Shown: one piece after another, positions 25,064 through 34,131 of the stretch | Layout of the letters: each line of letters starts with the position of its first letter | How positions within the stretch are numbered: position 1 is the first letter of the stretch | Source: Bacteroidia bacterium | GTDB lineage: Bacteria; Bacteroidota; Bacteroidia; Bacteroidales; Azobacteroidaceae | NCBI GenBank assembly: GCA_025999935.1 | Contig: BNXY01000031.1 | Span: 1 to 34,592 of the forward strand | DNA: 34,592 nt | Direction: 5' to 3' | Translations under genes and position numbers: made by a program | Notes under the pieces: model-generated | What the model saw: only the letters and a program-made list of their open reading frames with translations | Told to the model about the DNA's origin: nothing | Database searches by the model: none

Positions 25064-25212
25064 CTCCATATCACCTCGGGGAAAATTCACTTGTTTCCCG
25101 CCGTTCCCGACTGGACGGTGGCTGCTTTTCGTAGCTTTTTGGTGCGCGTAGCCATGGCGAGTGCATTGTTTTGGATACAAAGGCAGGGCATCTTTACAGT
25201 TTTGATTTATAA
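25064..25212 (+). pseudogene. Remnant of the C-terminal end of a carbohydrate-active enzyme gene
   Basis: The gap 25009-25356 has no intact gene but contains a GC-richer block that translates, from 25079, as GKIHLFPAVPDW followed by TVAAFRSFLV. This resembles the GxIxLFPAxPxxW...FR...GAFLV C-terminal motif of GH95-like (alpha/alpha)6 glycosidases. A stop (25061) precedes it, and the reading frame shifts near 25150, continuing as GECIVLDTKAGHLYSFDL to a stop at 25210. I read this as a decayed gene end. The rest of the gap is AT-rich leader DNA with a -7 box at 25315. The motif resemblance is from memory and could be chance. Confidence 0.35.
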
Positions 25213-25314
25213 AAAATAAATTGTTTTTTAATAAAAACCTTATTTTTTTTAAATTAATTAAATATTAATTAAAATATTAATGTTTTTTTAAGGTAGTTGT
25301 TAAATACTAATAAT

Positions 25315-25322
25315 TACTTTTG
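25315..25322 (+). promoter_or_regulatory. Candidate -7 box for GH92 gene
   Basis: TACTTTTG matches TAnnTTTG and lies 34 bases before the GH92 start codon. TAAG begins 26 bases upstream (25289), the same offset as in the duplicated promoters at 21213 and 24266, and 14 of those 26 bases match copy 1, so it may be a diverged third copy. Confidence 0.4.
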
Positions 25323-25356
25323 CATCAAAAACCTAAATTTCATTTCAAATAAATAG

Positions 25357-27711
25357 ATGGAAAACACGATTCATTCTAAAGAGAATACAAAATTTGCACC
25401 ACAGAGTTGGGTAGCTTATCGTTTAGTACAAATAGGCAAAAAGATAACTATAGTCGGCTACCTGGCTTTTGTGGTAAAAAGTCTGCTATTTTTCTTTGCA
25501 GTCTTGCTTAGTTCTTATAGCTACGGACAGGTAAAATCCCCGGTCGATTATGTAAATCCTTATATGGGTAATATTAGTCACTTATTAGTGCCGACCTATC
25601 CGACCGTACACTTGCCCAACAGTATGCTCCGGGTTTATCCCGAACGTAACGATTTTACTTCAGATTTACTCCGGGGATTACCGGTCGTGGTTACAAGCCA
25701 CCGGGGAAGCTCGGCTTTCAACATCAGCCCGGTTTCACAGGGAAACGCAAAACTTTTACCTGTTATCAATTATTCTTACGACAACGAAAAAATCAAACCG
25801 TACCGGTATTCGGTCTATTTAGACGAAGCTAAAATCGCTGTCGATTATGCGCTTTCTTACCAATCGGGAATATATGGTTTTTCTTTTGAAAATGGAAATA
25901 ACCGACTGATTATTAATAGCCGTGATGGAAAATTAGAGGTAAATAACGGTTCAATTTCAGGGTATCAGATTATCGATCGGGGGCGGGTCAAGGTTTACCT
26001 TTATCTCGAAACCGAACAAAAGGCAACTCGCATCGGCCGATTGGATCAAACAGTCGATTACACCCAGACTACCGCAGAAGGCCGGAACAGTTCCTTAGTG
26101 ATGGATTTCAAGGAAAAACAGGTAAACCTGCGGTACGGCATTTCGTTTATAAGCAGCGAACAAGCCCGCAAAAACCTGCAACGGGAAATAAAAACATATA
26201 ACATCGACGAAGTGGCGAAAGCCGGACGCGACAAGTGGAATGAAGCTCTCAACAAGATTCTGGTAAAAAACGGCGATGAAAACGATAAAGCGATTTTCTA
26301 TACCTCGCTTTACCGGATTTACGAACGAATGATCTGCATTTCCGAAGACGGCAGATATTACAGCGCTACAGACAACCAAGTTCACAACGACGAAGGTCGG
26401 CCTTTTTATACCGACGACTGGATTTGGGATACCTACCGCGCAGCGCATCCCTTGCGGGTTTTGATAGAGCCTGAACAGGAAACCAATATGATTCGTTCCT
26501 ATATCCGTATGGCGCAACAGAGTAAAGACGGATGGATGCCGACTTTCCCGGAAATTACCGGCGATTCGCACCGTATGAACGGCAATCACGCTGTTTCTGT
26601 GATTCTGGGAGCATATAGCAAAGGATTGAAAGACTTCGATTTGGAAGCTGCATACAAAGCGTGTAAAGCCGCTTTGACCGAAAAATCGCTGCTCCCTTGG
26701 CGGAAAGTCCCTAATACGGAAATAGATATTTTCTACCGTGAAAAAGGATTTTATCCGGCATTGAAAGAAGGAGAAAAGGAATACATTACAGAGGTAAACA
26801 ATTTTGAAAAACGCCAATCGGTAGCAGTAACGCTCGGAACTTGTTACGACGACTGGTGCCTTGCTCAAATTGCCCGTCAATTGGGAAAAGAAGACGATTA
26901 CCGGTATTTTTTGAAACAGTCTTACAATTACCGCAATTTATTCAATTCCCAAACGGCTTTTTTCCATCCGAAAGACAAAGAAGGAAAGTCAATCATGCCT
27001 TTCGACTACAAATTTTCCGGCGGCGTGGGCGCCAGGGATTATTACGATGAAAACAACGCTTGGGTGTATCGTTGGGATGTACCTCACAATCCTCAGGATT
27101 TAATCAACCTGATGGGATCAAGCGAAAATTTTGTCAAAAATCTGGATCAAACTTTCCGTGAACCCTTAGGTAGGGGGAAGTCCGCCTTTTATGCACAGTT
27201 GCCCGACCATACGGGAAATGTAGGCCAGTTTTCAATGGCCAACGAACCCTCGTTGCACATTCCGTATTTATACAATTATGCAGGGCAACCTTGGAAAACG
27301 CAAAAACGGATCCGGATGTTGCTGAAGCAGTGGTTCCGCAACGACCTGATGGGCGTTCCGGGTGATGAAGACGGAGGAGGTCTGTCGGCATTTGTCGTGT
27401 TCTCGGCCATGGGATTTTATCCGGTTACGCCCGGATCGCCGACCTACAATATTGGAAGTCCGCTGTTCGGTAATATCCAAATCAAACTGGAAAACGGCAA
27501 AGTGTTCGAAATTGAGGCAAAAAACTGTTCCGACGAAAACAAATATATTCAATCGGCAAGCCTTAACGGTATTGCATGGAACAAGTCTTGGTTTACCCAC
27601 GAAGACATTGCCAATGGCGGAAAATTGGTACTGATAATGGGCGACAAAGCAAATGAGAAATGGGGTAGCTCGCCGGAAAACGCACCTCCTTCGGCGGAAA
27701 AAATAAATTAA
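25357..27711 (+). CDS. Glycoside hydrolase family 92 (alpha-mannosidase-type)
   Basis: This 784-aa exo-alpha-mannosidase-type enzyme needs calcium in the known family. The family opening VDYVNPYMGN is at about residue 64, and the (alpha/alpha)6 domain carries ENNAWVYRWDVPHN (Glu565, matching the GH92 acid), NEPSLHIPYLYNYAGQPW, and GDEDGGGLSAF (Asp670 and Asp672, a D-x-D pair matching the catalytic base), ending in GFYPVTPG. The spacing Glu565 to Asp672 is close to that in characterised GH92. The N-terminus is odd: 27 polar residues precede a hydrophobic segment (about 28-56), so it may have an unusual signal, or start at an alternative GTG near residue 38. It lies upstream of susC with a 200-base gap. 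The linkage specificity is not readable. Confidence 0.9.
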   Translation: MENTIHSKENTKFAPQSWVAYRLVQIGKKITIVGYLAFVVKSLLFFFAVLLSSYSYGQVKSPVDYVNPYMGNISHLLVPTYPTVHLPNSMLRVYPERNDFTSDLLRGLPVVVTSHRGSSAFNISPVSQGNAKLLPVINYSYDNEKIKPYRYSVYLDEAKIAVDYALSYQSGIYGFSFENGNNRLIINSRDGKLEVNNGSISGYQIIDRGRVKVYLYLETEQKATRIGRLDQTVDYTQTTAEGRNSSLVMDFKEKQVNLRYGISFISSEQARKNLQREIKTYNIDEVAKAGRDKWNEALNKILVKNGDENDKAIFYTSLYRIYERMICISEDGRYYSATDNQVHNDEGRPFYTDDWIWDTYRAAHPLRVLIEPEQETNMIRSYIRMAQQSKDGWMPTFPEITGDSHRMNGNHAVSVILGAYSKGLKDFDLEAAYKACKAALTEKSLLPWRKVPNTEIDIFYREKGFYPALKEGEKEYITEVNNFEKRQSVAVTLGTCYDDWCLAQIARQLGKEDDYRYFLKQSYNYRNLFNSQTAFFHPKDKEGKSIMPFDYKFSGGVGARDYYDENNAWVYRWDVPHNPQDLINLMGSSENFVKNLDQTFREPLGRGKSAFYAQLPDHTGNVGQFSMANEPSLHIPYLYNYAGQPWKTQKRIRMLLKQWFRNDLMGVPGDEDGGGLSAFVVFSAMGFYPVTPGSPTYNIGSPLFGNIQIKLENGKVFEIEAKNCSDENKYIQSASLNGIAWNKSWFTHEDIANGGKLVLIMGDKANEKWGSSPENAPPSAEKIN

Positions 27712-27835
27712 CCTTGTAATAAACATTCAGTTAGTTTATTTCAACAATAATGTCAAATCTATTTAATTTTTATTCAAGTTTATGGGAAAACGATTTCAAG
27801 ACAACAGCTCTTAAAGAGTGTTAAACACACATTTT

Positions 27836-27860
27836 GATGTACAACTTTGTTGTTGACATC
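27836..27860 (+). promoter_or_regulatory. Hairpin in the susC leader
   Basis: GATGTACAAC pairs with GTTGT and ACATC around a TTT loop, with a 2-base bulge, about 50 bases before the susC start. The surrounding 200 bases (27712-27911) hold no gene and only a near-consensus -7 box (CAACTTTG, 27842-27849). The hairpin might affect susC expression; support is limited to complementarity. Confidence 0.3.
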
Positions 27861-27911
27861 TCTTAGTTATTTAAAAATTATCACTTAAACACAAACAAAT
27901 CTAAAAATTTC

Positions 27912-30900
27912 ATGAAAAAAAACAGATTGAAAGAAAAAAGTTGGGTAATTCGGACGATGTTTACCGTAATTATCTGTTTTGGGATGGCTGTATCCGGATT
28001 TGCGCAAACAAAGACGATTAAAGGCGTAGTAACCGATGCATCTACCGGAGAGCCGATTATCGGCGCATCTGTTGCCATTCCCGGTACTTCACGGGGGATT
28101 GCAACTGGCATGGAAGGCGAGTTTACGCTGGAAGCAGATCCAAAAGAAACATTTACAGTTTCTTATTTAGGCTATGTTACTCTAAAAGTATCCGTTGGAA
28201 ACAATGCTAATTTTAATATTAAGTTAGAATTAGACGAAACGAGTTTGGATGAAGTTATTATTATCGGTAATCTTTCTCAAAAAAAACTTACCCAGACGGG
28301 ATCGGTTTCATCAGTAACCAGCAAGGACATTGCGGTTACCAAGAACGAAAACGTACTCAACGCTTTGGCAGGTAAATTGCCGGGTGTCCGTATCACGCAA
28401 AAGAGCAGTCAGCCGGGCGCCTACGACACGGAAATTGATATTCGTGGTTTAGGTACGCCGCTCTTCGTTATTGATGGTGTACAACGCAACAAGGATTATT
28501 TCACCCGTATGGATCCGGAAGAAATCGAAAGTGTATCGGTATTGAAGGACGGTACAGCCGCTATTTATGGTTTGCGCGCTGCCAATGGCGTTATATTGAT
28601 TACCACCAAACAAGGAGAGAACCTAAATGGTAAAGTGGACATTTCCTATAGCAGCAACTTCACTTTCCAACAATTTCTCTATGTACCGGAAGCTGTTGAC
28701 GCCATCGAATATTATACCTTAATCAACGAACAAGCCTGGGCGAATTTCGGAGCCAACTATTTTAGGTTGCAACCGGCATCCAAAGATTACGACACGTTTA
28801 TCAAACCATTCGCAACCGGTGAGAGGCAATCTACCAACTGGATTAATGCCGTTTTCAAAAAAACAAGCCCTCAACAACAACACAACTTCGGTATTAACGG
28901 AGGCTCGGAAAAATTGAGATATTATCTCAATCTATCCTATTTCCAACAGGATGGTAATTACCAGAGTGGCGATATTTGGGATAAACGTTATAATTTCCGT
29001 TCAAACATTGATGCGCAGATTACTAAACGTTTGAAAGCGCGTGTTTCTCTTGCCGCTGTTTTGGGAGAAACTCAAAATCCGCGTACCGATTGGTCGCTCT
29101 ACAAAAATGTATGGTTGACTAAATCGGCAGCTCCCGTTTATGCCAACGACAATCCGCTGTACTACAATGGAGACAATACGATATTGCAAGACGGCAACAA
29201 CATGGTGGCTATGACCCGAAAAGACCTCAATGGTTACAACCTCAACTATCGTCGAACAATGAATTCGGGAATAACTTTGACCTACGATGTTCCGGGGATA
29301 AAGGGATTGTCGGCAAAAGGCATGTTCGACTATAATATGAGTTTGCCAAGCAGCCGGTCTTATGCGGGAAAATATAACCTGTATAATTATAATGCAATAA
29401 ACGACACTTATGATGCTATTTCAAAAGGATCTAATCCTGCCACCACCAGTCGCAATTTCGATTTCGCTTACGACACGGATATACAGTTGGGTTTGATCTA
29501 CACCGCCAAATTTGGAGACCACGGTATTAATAGCGCTTTAACTTTCGAAGAAGCTTATAATTCTTGGGGTTGGGGAGTATCGGCCCAACGTGAAATTTTC
29601 TACAACAGCGACCAAATTGCAATTGCCGCAGAGACCAATCAAAAAGGAAGTGGAGGAAAACCTGTTGAACGTGCAAGTCAAGGTTTTATCGGTCAATTCA
29701 ATTACGATTATACCGGCAAATACATAGCTTCATTCATGTTCCGCTACGACGGCAGCTCCAAATTTCCCGCCGGCGCTCGCTGGGGATTCTTCCCTTCCGG
29801 TCAGCTGGCTTATCGCATCAGCGAAGAACCTTTCCTCAAAAACAGGATAGACTTCTTAAGTGACTTGAAATTAAGAGCTTCTTACGGTGAAATGGGAGAC
29901 GATAGCGGTGGAGGTGATTATGCGCCTATATTTACGGCCTACAATCCTACCAATGACAGAGCGTGGTATTATGGACAAGACGAGACTGCTTTAACTTCAG
30001 GGTTAAACTATCCGGGGATTATCAATCCAAATCTAACATGGTATAAAACGAAACTATCCAATTTGGCAATCGACTACAACTTATGGAAAGGTTTGTTGTC
30101 AGGTACTTTTGAAATTTGGCAACGCGACCGTACCGGTTTGAAGGCAAAGAGGGTAGCGGTTATACCCGGAACAGTGGGCGCTGACTTGCCTGATGAAAAC
30201 TTGAACAGCGATCGTAACTATGGTTGGGAAATTGAGTTAAAACATCGCAACAAAGTAGGGAAAGTGAACTATTTTGTCAATGCGCAAATTTCAGCTACCC
30301 AAGGTCAGCGTATGAATTGGATAGAAAATCCGGCAAACAACTCTTATGATTACTGGCGTAACCGGAGCGACCACCGCAATACAAATATCTGGTGGACAAG
30401 AGAACAGGCAGGAATGTGGACCTCTTTGGAACAAATCCGGAATTCAACTATCCCGGTTGCGCAAGACGCTTTACCGGGCGACTGGTATGGACGGGACTGG
30501 AACGGCGACGGCGTTGTCAACGACCAAGACCAATATCCTTATGCTTCTTACGGAATGCCGGTATTCAACTATGGTATCAACACCGGAGCCTCGTATAATA
30601 ATTTCGACTTGGCTTTGAACTTTCAAGGAGCTTACGGCGTTTATGCCAGTTATGATGAGGTTTTTACGGAAGCTTTGCCTTTTGGAGGCGCCAACGCATT
30701 GGATCAGTGGATGGACAGATGGCATCCGGTTGATCCGATGGCAGATAAATGGGCGATGGATACCCAATGGGTAGAGGGTTATTATCCGGTTACCGGCCGT
30801 AACGGACGCACCTCACAGTCGAATAATGTAATTAACACCTCTTATCTCCGCTTAAAAACCTTGGAAATCGGTTATACGGTTCCTAAAGCAATATTGGCGA

Positions 30901-31103
30901 AAGCAGGTATCAAGAATCTGAGAATCTATGTGAGCGGCTACAATTTATTGACATTCTCGCCGTTGAGAAATGTTGACCCCGAACGCCCCGGACGATTTGG
31001 AGGAGCGAGTGATAACGCTACTGTTGGTAATGGTGGTAGTATTTCATTCTACAACTATCCAATCAACAGAACTTATACCTTGGGTTTGAATCTTAAATTT
31101 TAA
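27912..31103 (+). CDS. susC: SusC/RagA-family TonB-linked outer-membrane transporter
   Basis: This 1063-aa transporter imports the glycan across the outer membrane using TonB energy. A signal peptide (1-31) is followed directly by a carboxypeptidase-regulatory-like domain (about 34-112; IKGVVTDASTGEPIIGASV), then the TonB-box/plug region (about 115-235; SLDEVIIIGN, VLNALAGKLPGVRI, GLGTPLFVIDGV, GAANGVILITTKQG-like RAANGVILITT) and a 22-strand-type barrel ending in NRTYTLGLNLKF. There is no STN domain, so it is not an ECF/anti-sigma signalling receptor. A Ca-binding-like DWNGDGVVNDQD loop begins at Asp862, as in many SusC proteins. It is followed 12 bases later by susD, the canonical pair. The symbol is by family, not by starch specificity. 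Confidence 0.97.
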   Translation: MKKNRLKEKSWVIRTMFTVIICFGMAVSGFAQTKTIKGVVTDASTGEPIIGASVAIPGTSRGIATGMEGEFTLEADPKETFTVSYLGYVTLKVSVGNNANFNIKLELDETSLDEVIIIGNLSQKKLTQTGSVSSVTSKDIAVTKNENVLNALAGKLPGVRITQKSSQPGAYDTEIDIRGLGTPLFVIDGVQRNKDYFTRMDPEEIESVSVLKDGTAAIYGLRAANGVILITTKQGENLNGKVDISYSSNFTFQQFLYVPEAVDAIEYYTLINEQAWANFGANYFRLQPASKDYDTFIKPFATGERQSTNWINAVFKKTSPQQQHNFGINGGSEKLRYYLNLSYFQQDGNYQSGDIWDKRYNFRSNIDAQITKRLKARVSLAAVLGETQNPRTDWSLYKNVWLTKSAAPVYANDNPLYYNGDNTILQDGNNMVAMTRKDLNGYNLNYRRTMNSGITLTYDVPGIKGLSAKGMFDYNMSLPSSRSYAGKYNLYNYNAINDTYDAISKGSNPATTSRNFDFAYDTDIQLGLIYTAKFGDHGINSALTFEEAYNSWGWGVSAQREIFYNSDQIAIAAETNQKGSGGKPVERASQGFIGQFNYDYTGKYIASFMFRYDGSSKFPAGARWGFFPSGQLAYRISEEPFLKNRIDFLSDLKLRASYGEMGDDSGGGDYAPIFTAYNPTNDRAWYYGQDETALTSGLNYPGIINPNLTWYKTKLSNLAIDYNLWKGLLSGTFEIWQRDRTGLKAKRVAVIPGTVGADLPDENLNSDRNYGWEIELKHRNKVGKVNYFVNAQISATQGQRMNWIENPANNSYDYWRNRSDHRNTNIWWTREQAGMWTSLEQIRNSTIPVAQDALPGDWYGRDWNGDGVVNDQDQYPYASYGMPVFNYGINTGASYNNFDLALNFQGAYGVYASYDEVFTEALPFGGANALDQWMDRWHPVDPMADKWAMDTQWVEGYYPVTGRNGRTSQSNNVINTSYLRLKTLEIGYTVPKAILAKAGIKNLRIYVSGYNLLTFSPLRNVDPERPGRFGGASDNATVGNGGSISFYNYPINRTYTLGLNLKF

Positions 31104-31115
31104 AAAAACAAGTAT

Positions 31116-33221
31116 ATGAAAACTAAATATATAATATTAACAGCAATAGCGGGTTTGTTTATGTCTGCCTGTCAAGATTTAAATACGGTACCTGTCGGAC
31201 AATTAGGCGAGGCCGAATTATACACGGATGAATATGGCGCACAAGCATTGTTGACCCGCTTCTATAATTACTTGCCTATCGAAGATTTTGGTTTTTATGC
31301 CAATGATAATTTCGGCAACGGAGGCAGCAACAACTGGGAAGCTTACAAAAATTCTTTGACTCAGGCATCCGGCGAAGTGGCGGACGACTGGGGAGGCGTT
31401 CAAACCAATGATAACCCCAAGTATTGGGAGTACGGTCGTGTTCGTGAAATAAATACTTTTATCACTATTTTTAAAACTCACCAAGCTGATTTTGAGGAAG
31501 CCAAATTCAATAATATTTTAGGCGAGGCGCATTTCTTGAGAGCATTTATTTATTTCGCCATGGTAAAACGTTACGGCGGAATACCTATTGTAACAGAAGT
31601 ACAGGACCCTTTAGCGCCCTTGGAATCTCTTCAAACGCCTCGTGCTACGGAGTACGATTCATGGAAATTTATACACGATGATTTGCAATTTGCCATTGAT
31701 AATCTGGCTGAAGAGCAAACAATGGCTAATAGAAAGCAACCCAATAGAGCAAACAAATACACAGCAGCCGCATTGATGTCGCGCGCCATGCTTTACGCCG
31801 GTACGATTGCCAAATATACGCAATACTTGGGATTGGACGCGGATCCAGCCGTTGTCGGCGGTTTTGCAGGAATTTCTCCCGACAAAGCGAACGAATTCTT
31901 TCAATATGCTTACGATGCGGGTAATCTCATTATTAATTCGGGCAGATATGAACTCTATAAGAAATACCCCGACGATTTGGCAACCAATTATGCCCAATTG
32001 TTTTTGGATAATACTTCAAGAGAAAATATTTTTGTGAAGGTATTTGACGATCAGGTATCAGGCAACACCCGGTTGAGACATTGTTATGACGCCATGATGA
32101 GTCCGAATCCCGATATGGGTTCCGGCCCGGGCACCCATTGCAGTCCCACGCTGGAATTGATGTTGCTCTACGATTTTCCTGCCCTTACGGAAGCGCCCAA
32201 TGGTTTAGATACGACTTATGCTCCTATTCGTTTTCCTGATAGAGAAACTTTTACCAAGGACAATATCAAAATTAGAAGCGGCGCTGACGGTACCATACAT
32301 CAAGGTGCTGGTATTACCGTAGAACCGCGTTTGCAAGGAACTGTTTACTTCCACGGCGACGAATTACGCGGCGCGAAGTTTGATATTCAACGCGGCGCTT
32401 TCTTGACCTATCCAAACACTTGGACGGCAGGAGCTTCCGGAAATGGCGAATCAGGCTGGGCTCCGGCCAACATACCCGTTGAAGCAAACCCGGACGGTAC
32501 TTACAAAAGCGGCAATCGTATATTAGGTAAAAATGCCAATGAACGTACATATACCTTGCCTTCGGGAGAGGTAATCACTACGGCGGGAAGACATGGGATA
32601 CATGACAACAACGGAAGTGAAAACAACACCTATACCGGTGTGTTTACTCGTAAATACGTTGACCCTGCTCTTCCGATAAGCCGTGCCGTGCTGTTCGGCA
32701 GTGAAACAGACTGGATTGTCTTCCGCTTGGGTGAAATTTATCTGAATGTAGCTGAAGCCGCTTACGAATTAGGCAAAAAGCAGGAAGCATTCGATAAGTA
32801 TATCCAACCGATTCGCGAGCGTGCCGGCAGTATCAATGTCAATCCTTATAAAGGCGCTCCCGCAGATGTAAGTCAAAAGCCAATAATCGGTTATCCTATA
32901 TACACTTTCTCAACGCCTTATGCAATTGATGAAAATCTGCAATTCATTCGCGATGAACGTCAACGCGAATTAGCCTTTGAAAATCATCGCTGGTGGGATA
33001 TACGCCGGTGGAGAACTTGCAACCAGATTTTGGATCATTTCAGGCCAAGGGGGTTGATGTGCTATTATGTTGCCGATACAAAAGATTGGGTGTATTTGAA
33101 TCATTTCCATAAGGGAGGCAAAGAGTATGACGCCAGAAATAAAAATATCTATTGGATGCCGATTCCTCAGGACGAAATCAACAAGAATCCAAATCTGTTG
33201 CCTAAAAATCCGCTTCGTTGA
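31116..33221 (+). CDS. susD: SusD/RagB-family surface glycan-binding lipoprotein
   Basis: This 701-aa lidding lipoprotein covers the SusC barrel and binds the oligosaccharide. The signal peptide ends at Cys19 (MSAC followed by QDLN). TPR-type helices (AHFLRAFIYFAMVKRYGGIPI, about residue 130, and LGEIYLNVAEAAYELGK, about 545) and the SusD C-terminal signature (FIRDERQRELAFENHRWWDIRRWR, about 610) are clear. It is longer than the usual 500-600 residues; the extra length is in the middle (about 330-500) and may define the ligand. It lies 12 bases after susC and 27 bases before the DUF3823 gene, so the three form an operon. Confidence 0.96.
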   Translation: MKTKYIILTAIAGLFMSACQDLNTVPVGQLGEAELYTDEYGAQALLTRFYNYLPIEDFGFYANDNFGNGGSNNWEAYKNSLTQASGEVADDWGGVQTNDNPKYWEYGRVREINTFITIFKTHQADFEEAKFNNILGEAHFLRAFIYFAMVKRYGGIPIVTEVQDPLAPLESLQTPRATEYDSWKFIHDDLQFAIDNLAEEQTMANRKQPNRANKYTAAALMSRAMLYAGTIAKYTQYLGLDADPAVVGGFAGISPDKANEFFQYAYDAGNLIINSGRYELYKKYPDDLATNYAQLFLDNTSRENIFVKVFDDQVSGNTRLRHCYDAMMSPNPDMGSGPGTHCSPTLELMLLYDFPALTEAPNGLDTTYAPIRFPDRETFTKDNIKIRSGADGTIHQGAGITVEPRLQGTVYFHGDELRGAKFDIQRGAFLTYPNTWTAGASGNGESGWAPANIPVEANPDGTYKSGNRILGKNANERTYTLPSGEVITTAGRHGIHDNNGSENNTYTGVFTRKYVDPALPISRAVLFGSETDWIVFRLGEIYLNVAEAAYELGKKQEAFDKYIQPIRERAGSINVNPYKGAPADVSQKPIIGYPIYTFSTPYAIDENLQFIRDERQRELAFENHRWWDIRRWRTCNQILDHFRPRGLMCYYVADTKDWVYLNHFHKGGKEYDARNKNIYWMPIPQDEINKNPNLLPKNPLR

Positions 33222-33248
33222 TTTATTAACTAATATAAATAAAAAAAT

Positions 33249-34043
33249 ATGAAAAAAATATTTTATTTAATCGCAGGAATAGCATTATTAGGCTATACTT
33301 CCTGTATGGAAATAGATAATTGGGATGCGCCGGATGCAAACATTCATGGAAGAGTAATAGATTCCTATACCGGCGAAAATCTGGTAATGGACAATAACGA
33401 CTGGCAAATCCGCATCTGGGAGAGGTCTTGGGAACAGAAAAAAGGAATCGTTGCAAACCATCAAGATTTGCCGGTAAAAAACGACGGTACTTACAACAAC
33501 AATAAATTGTTTGCAGGCACCTACGATATGTTGCCTTATGATGGTCCGTTCTGGCCGGTTGTTGATACCATAAAGGGTGTTGTTTTTACAAAAAAAGGAA
33601 CACAACAAGACTTTACGGTAACTCCTTACCTGCAAATCGTTGATTTTGAAACCAAGTTAGGCGAAATGGAATTTCAGGGAGAAAAAGGATGGCCTGCATT
33701 GACGATGAGATGCCGTATTAAAGCGCCCGTTCGCACAGATTTGCCCAAGTTGTACGACGTTATGCCTTTCATCAGCATGTTGGCTAATTTTTGCGGAAAC
33801 TCCCACAGAATTGATATAGATGAGTACAATAGGTTAGCTCGAATTGAGGTTCGCAAATCGTGGGGCCAAGAAATGCAAGAGCGTTTTGGTTTACCTGCCG
33901 ATTCGGAAATCAGCGGTTGGTACGAAACCAAGCCGATGCCGTTAAAACACGGCTATACATACTATGTACGTATTGGCGCGAATGTAGATGTTTTAGGACG
34001 CAAATACAACTATTCACCGATTGTCAAAATCGTAGTTCCGTAA
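33249..34043 (+). CDS. DUF3823 domain lipoprotein
   Basis: This 264-aa lipoprotein has its signal peptide ending at Cys19 (GYTSC). The mature N-terminus has the DAPDANIHGRVIDSYTGENL pattern of DUF3823, a carboxypeptidase-regulatory-like beta-sandwich, followed by a second beta-rich domain. DUF3823 proteins are typically encoded directly after SusD in PULs and are presumed surface glycan-binding accessory proteins; function is not proven. It is 27 bases after susD and is followed by a strong terminator, making it the last gene of this operon. Confidence 0.9.
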   Translation: MKKIFYLIAGIALLGYTSCMEIDNWDAPDANIHGRVIDSYTGENLVMDNNDWQIRIWERSWEQKKGIVANHQDLPVKNDGTYNNNKLFAGTYDMLPYDGPFWPVVDTIKGVVFTKKGTQQDFTVTPYLQIVDFETKLGEMEFQGEKGWPALTMRCRIKAPVRTDLPKLYDVMPFISMLANFCGNSHRIDIDEYNRLARIEVRKSWGQEMQERFGLPADSEISGWYETKPMPLKHGYTYYVRIGANVDVLGRKYNYSPIVKIVVP

Positions 34044-34053
34044 GGCTTTTGTT

Positions 34054-34097
34054 TATTGGAGGTAACCGTCTTTGGCGGTTGCCTCCAATATTTTTTT
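34054..34097 (+). terminator. Strong rho-independent terminator
   Basis: Arms at 34054-34068 and 34076-34090 pair over 15 bases (one G-T wobble) around a 7-base loop, followed directly by seven T residues. It follows the DUF3823 stop codon by 10 bases and should end most susC-susD-DUF3823 transcripts before the GH43 gene. Confidence 0.92.
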
Positions 34098-34131
34098 ATT
34101 CTTCAATTTTTTAACGCTAAATCACACGTTT

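Noticed and set aside
25121..25140. GCTGC-TTTTC-GTAGC hairpin with five T as a terminator for the orphan secreted protein
   Set aside because: The stem is only 5 bp with one G-T pair and lies within the block that reads as an enzyme remnant; kept only as an alternative explanation.
26095..26880. Leftward 261-aa open frame opposite GH92
   Set aside because: Antisense shadow of the GH92 catalytic region without family motifs or a promoter.
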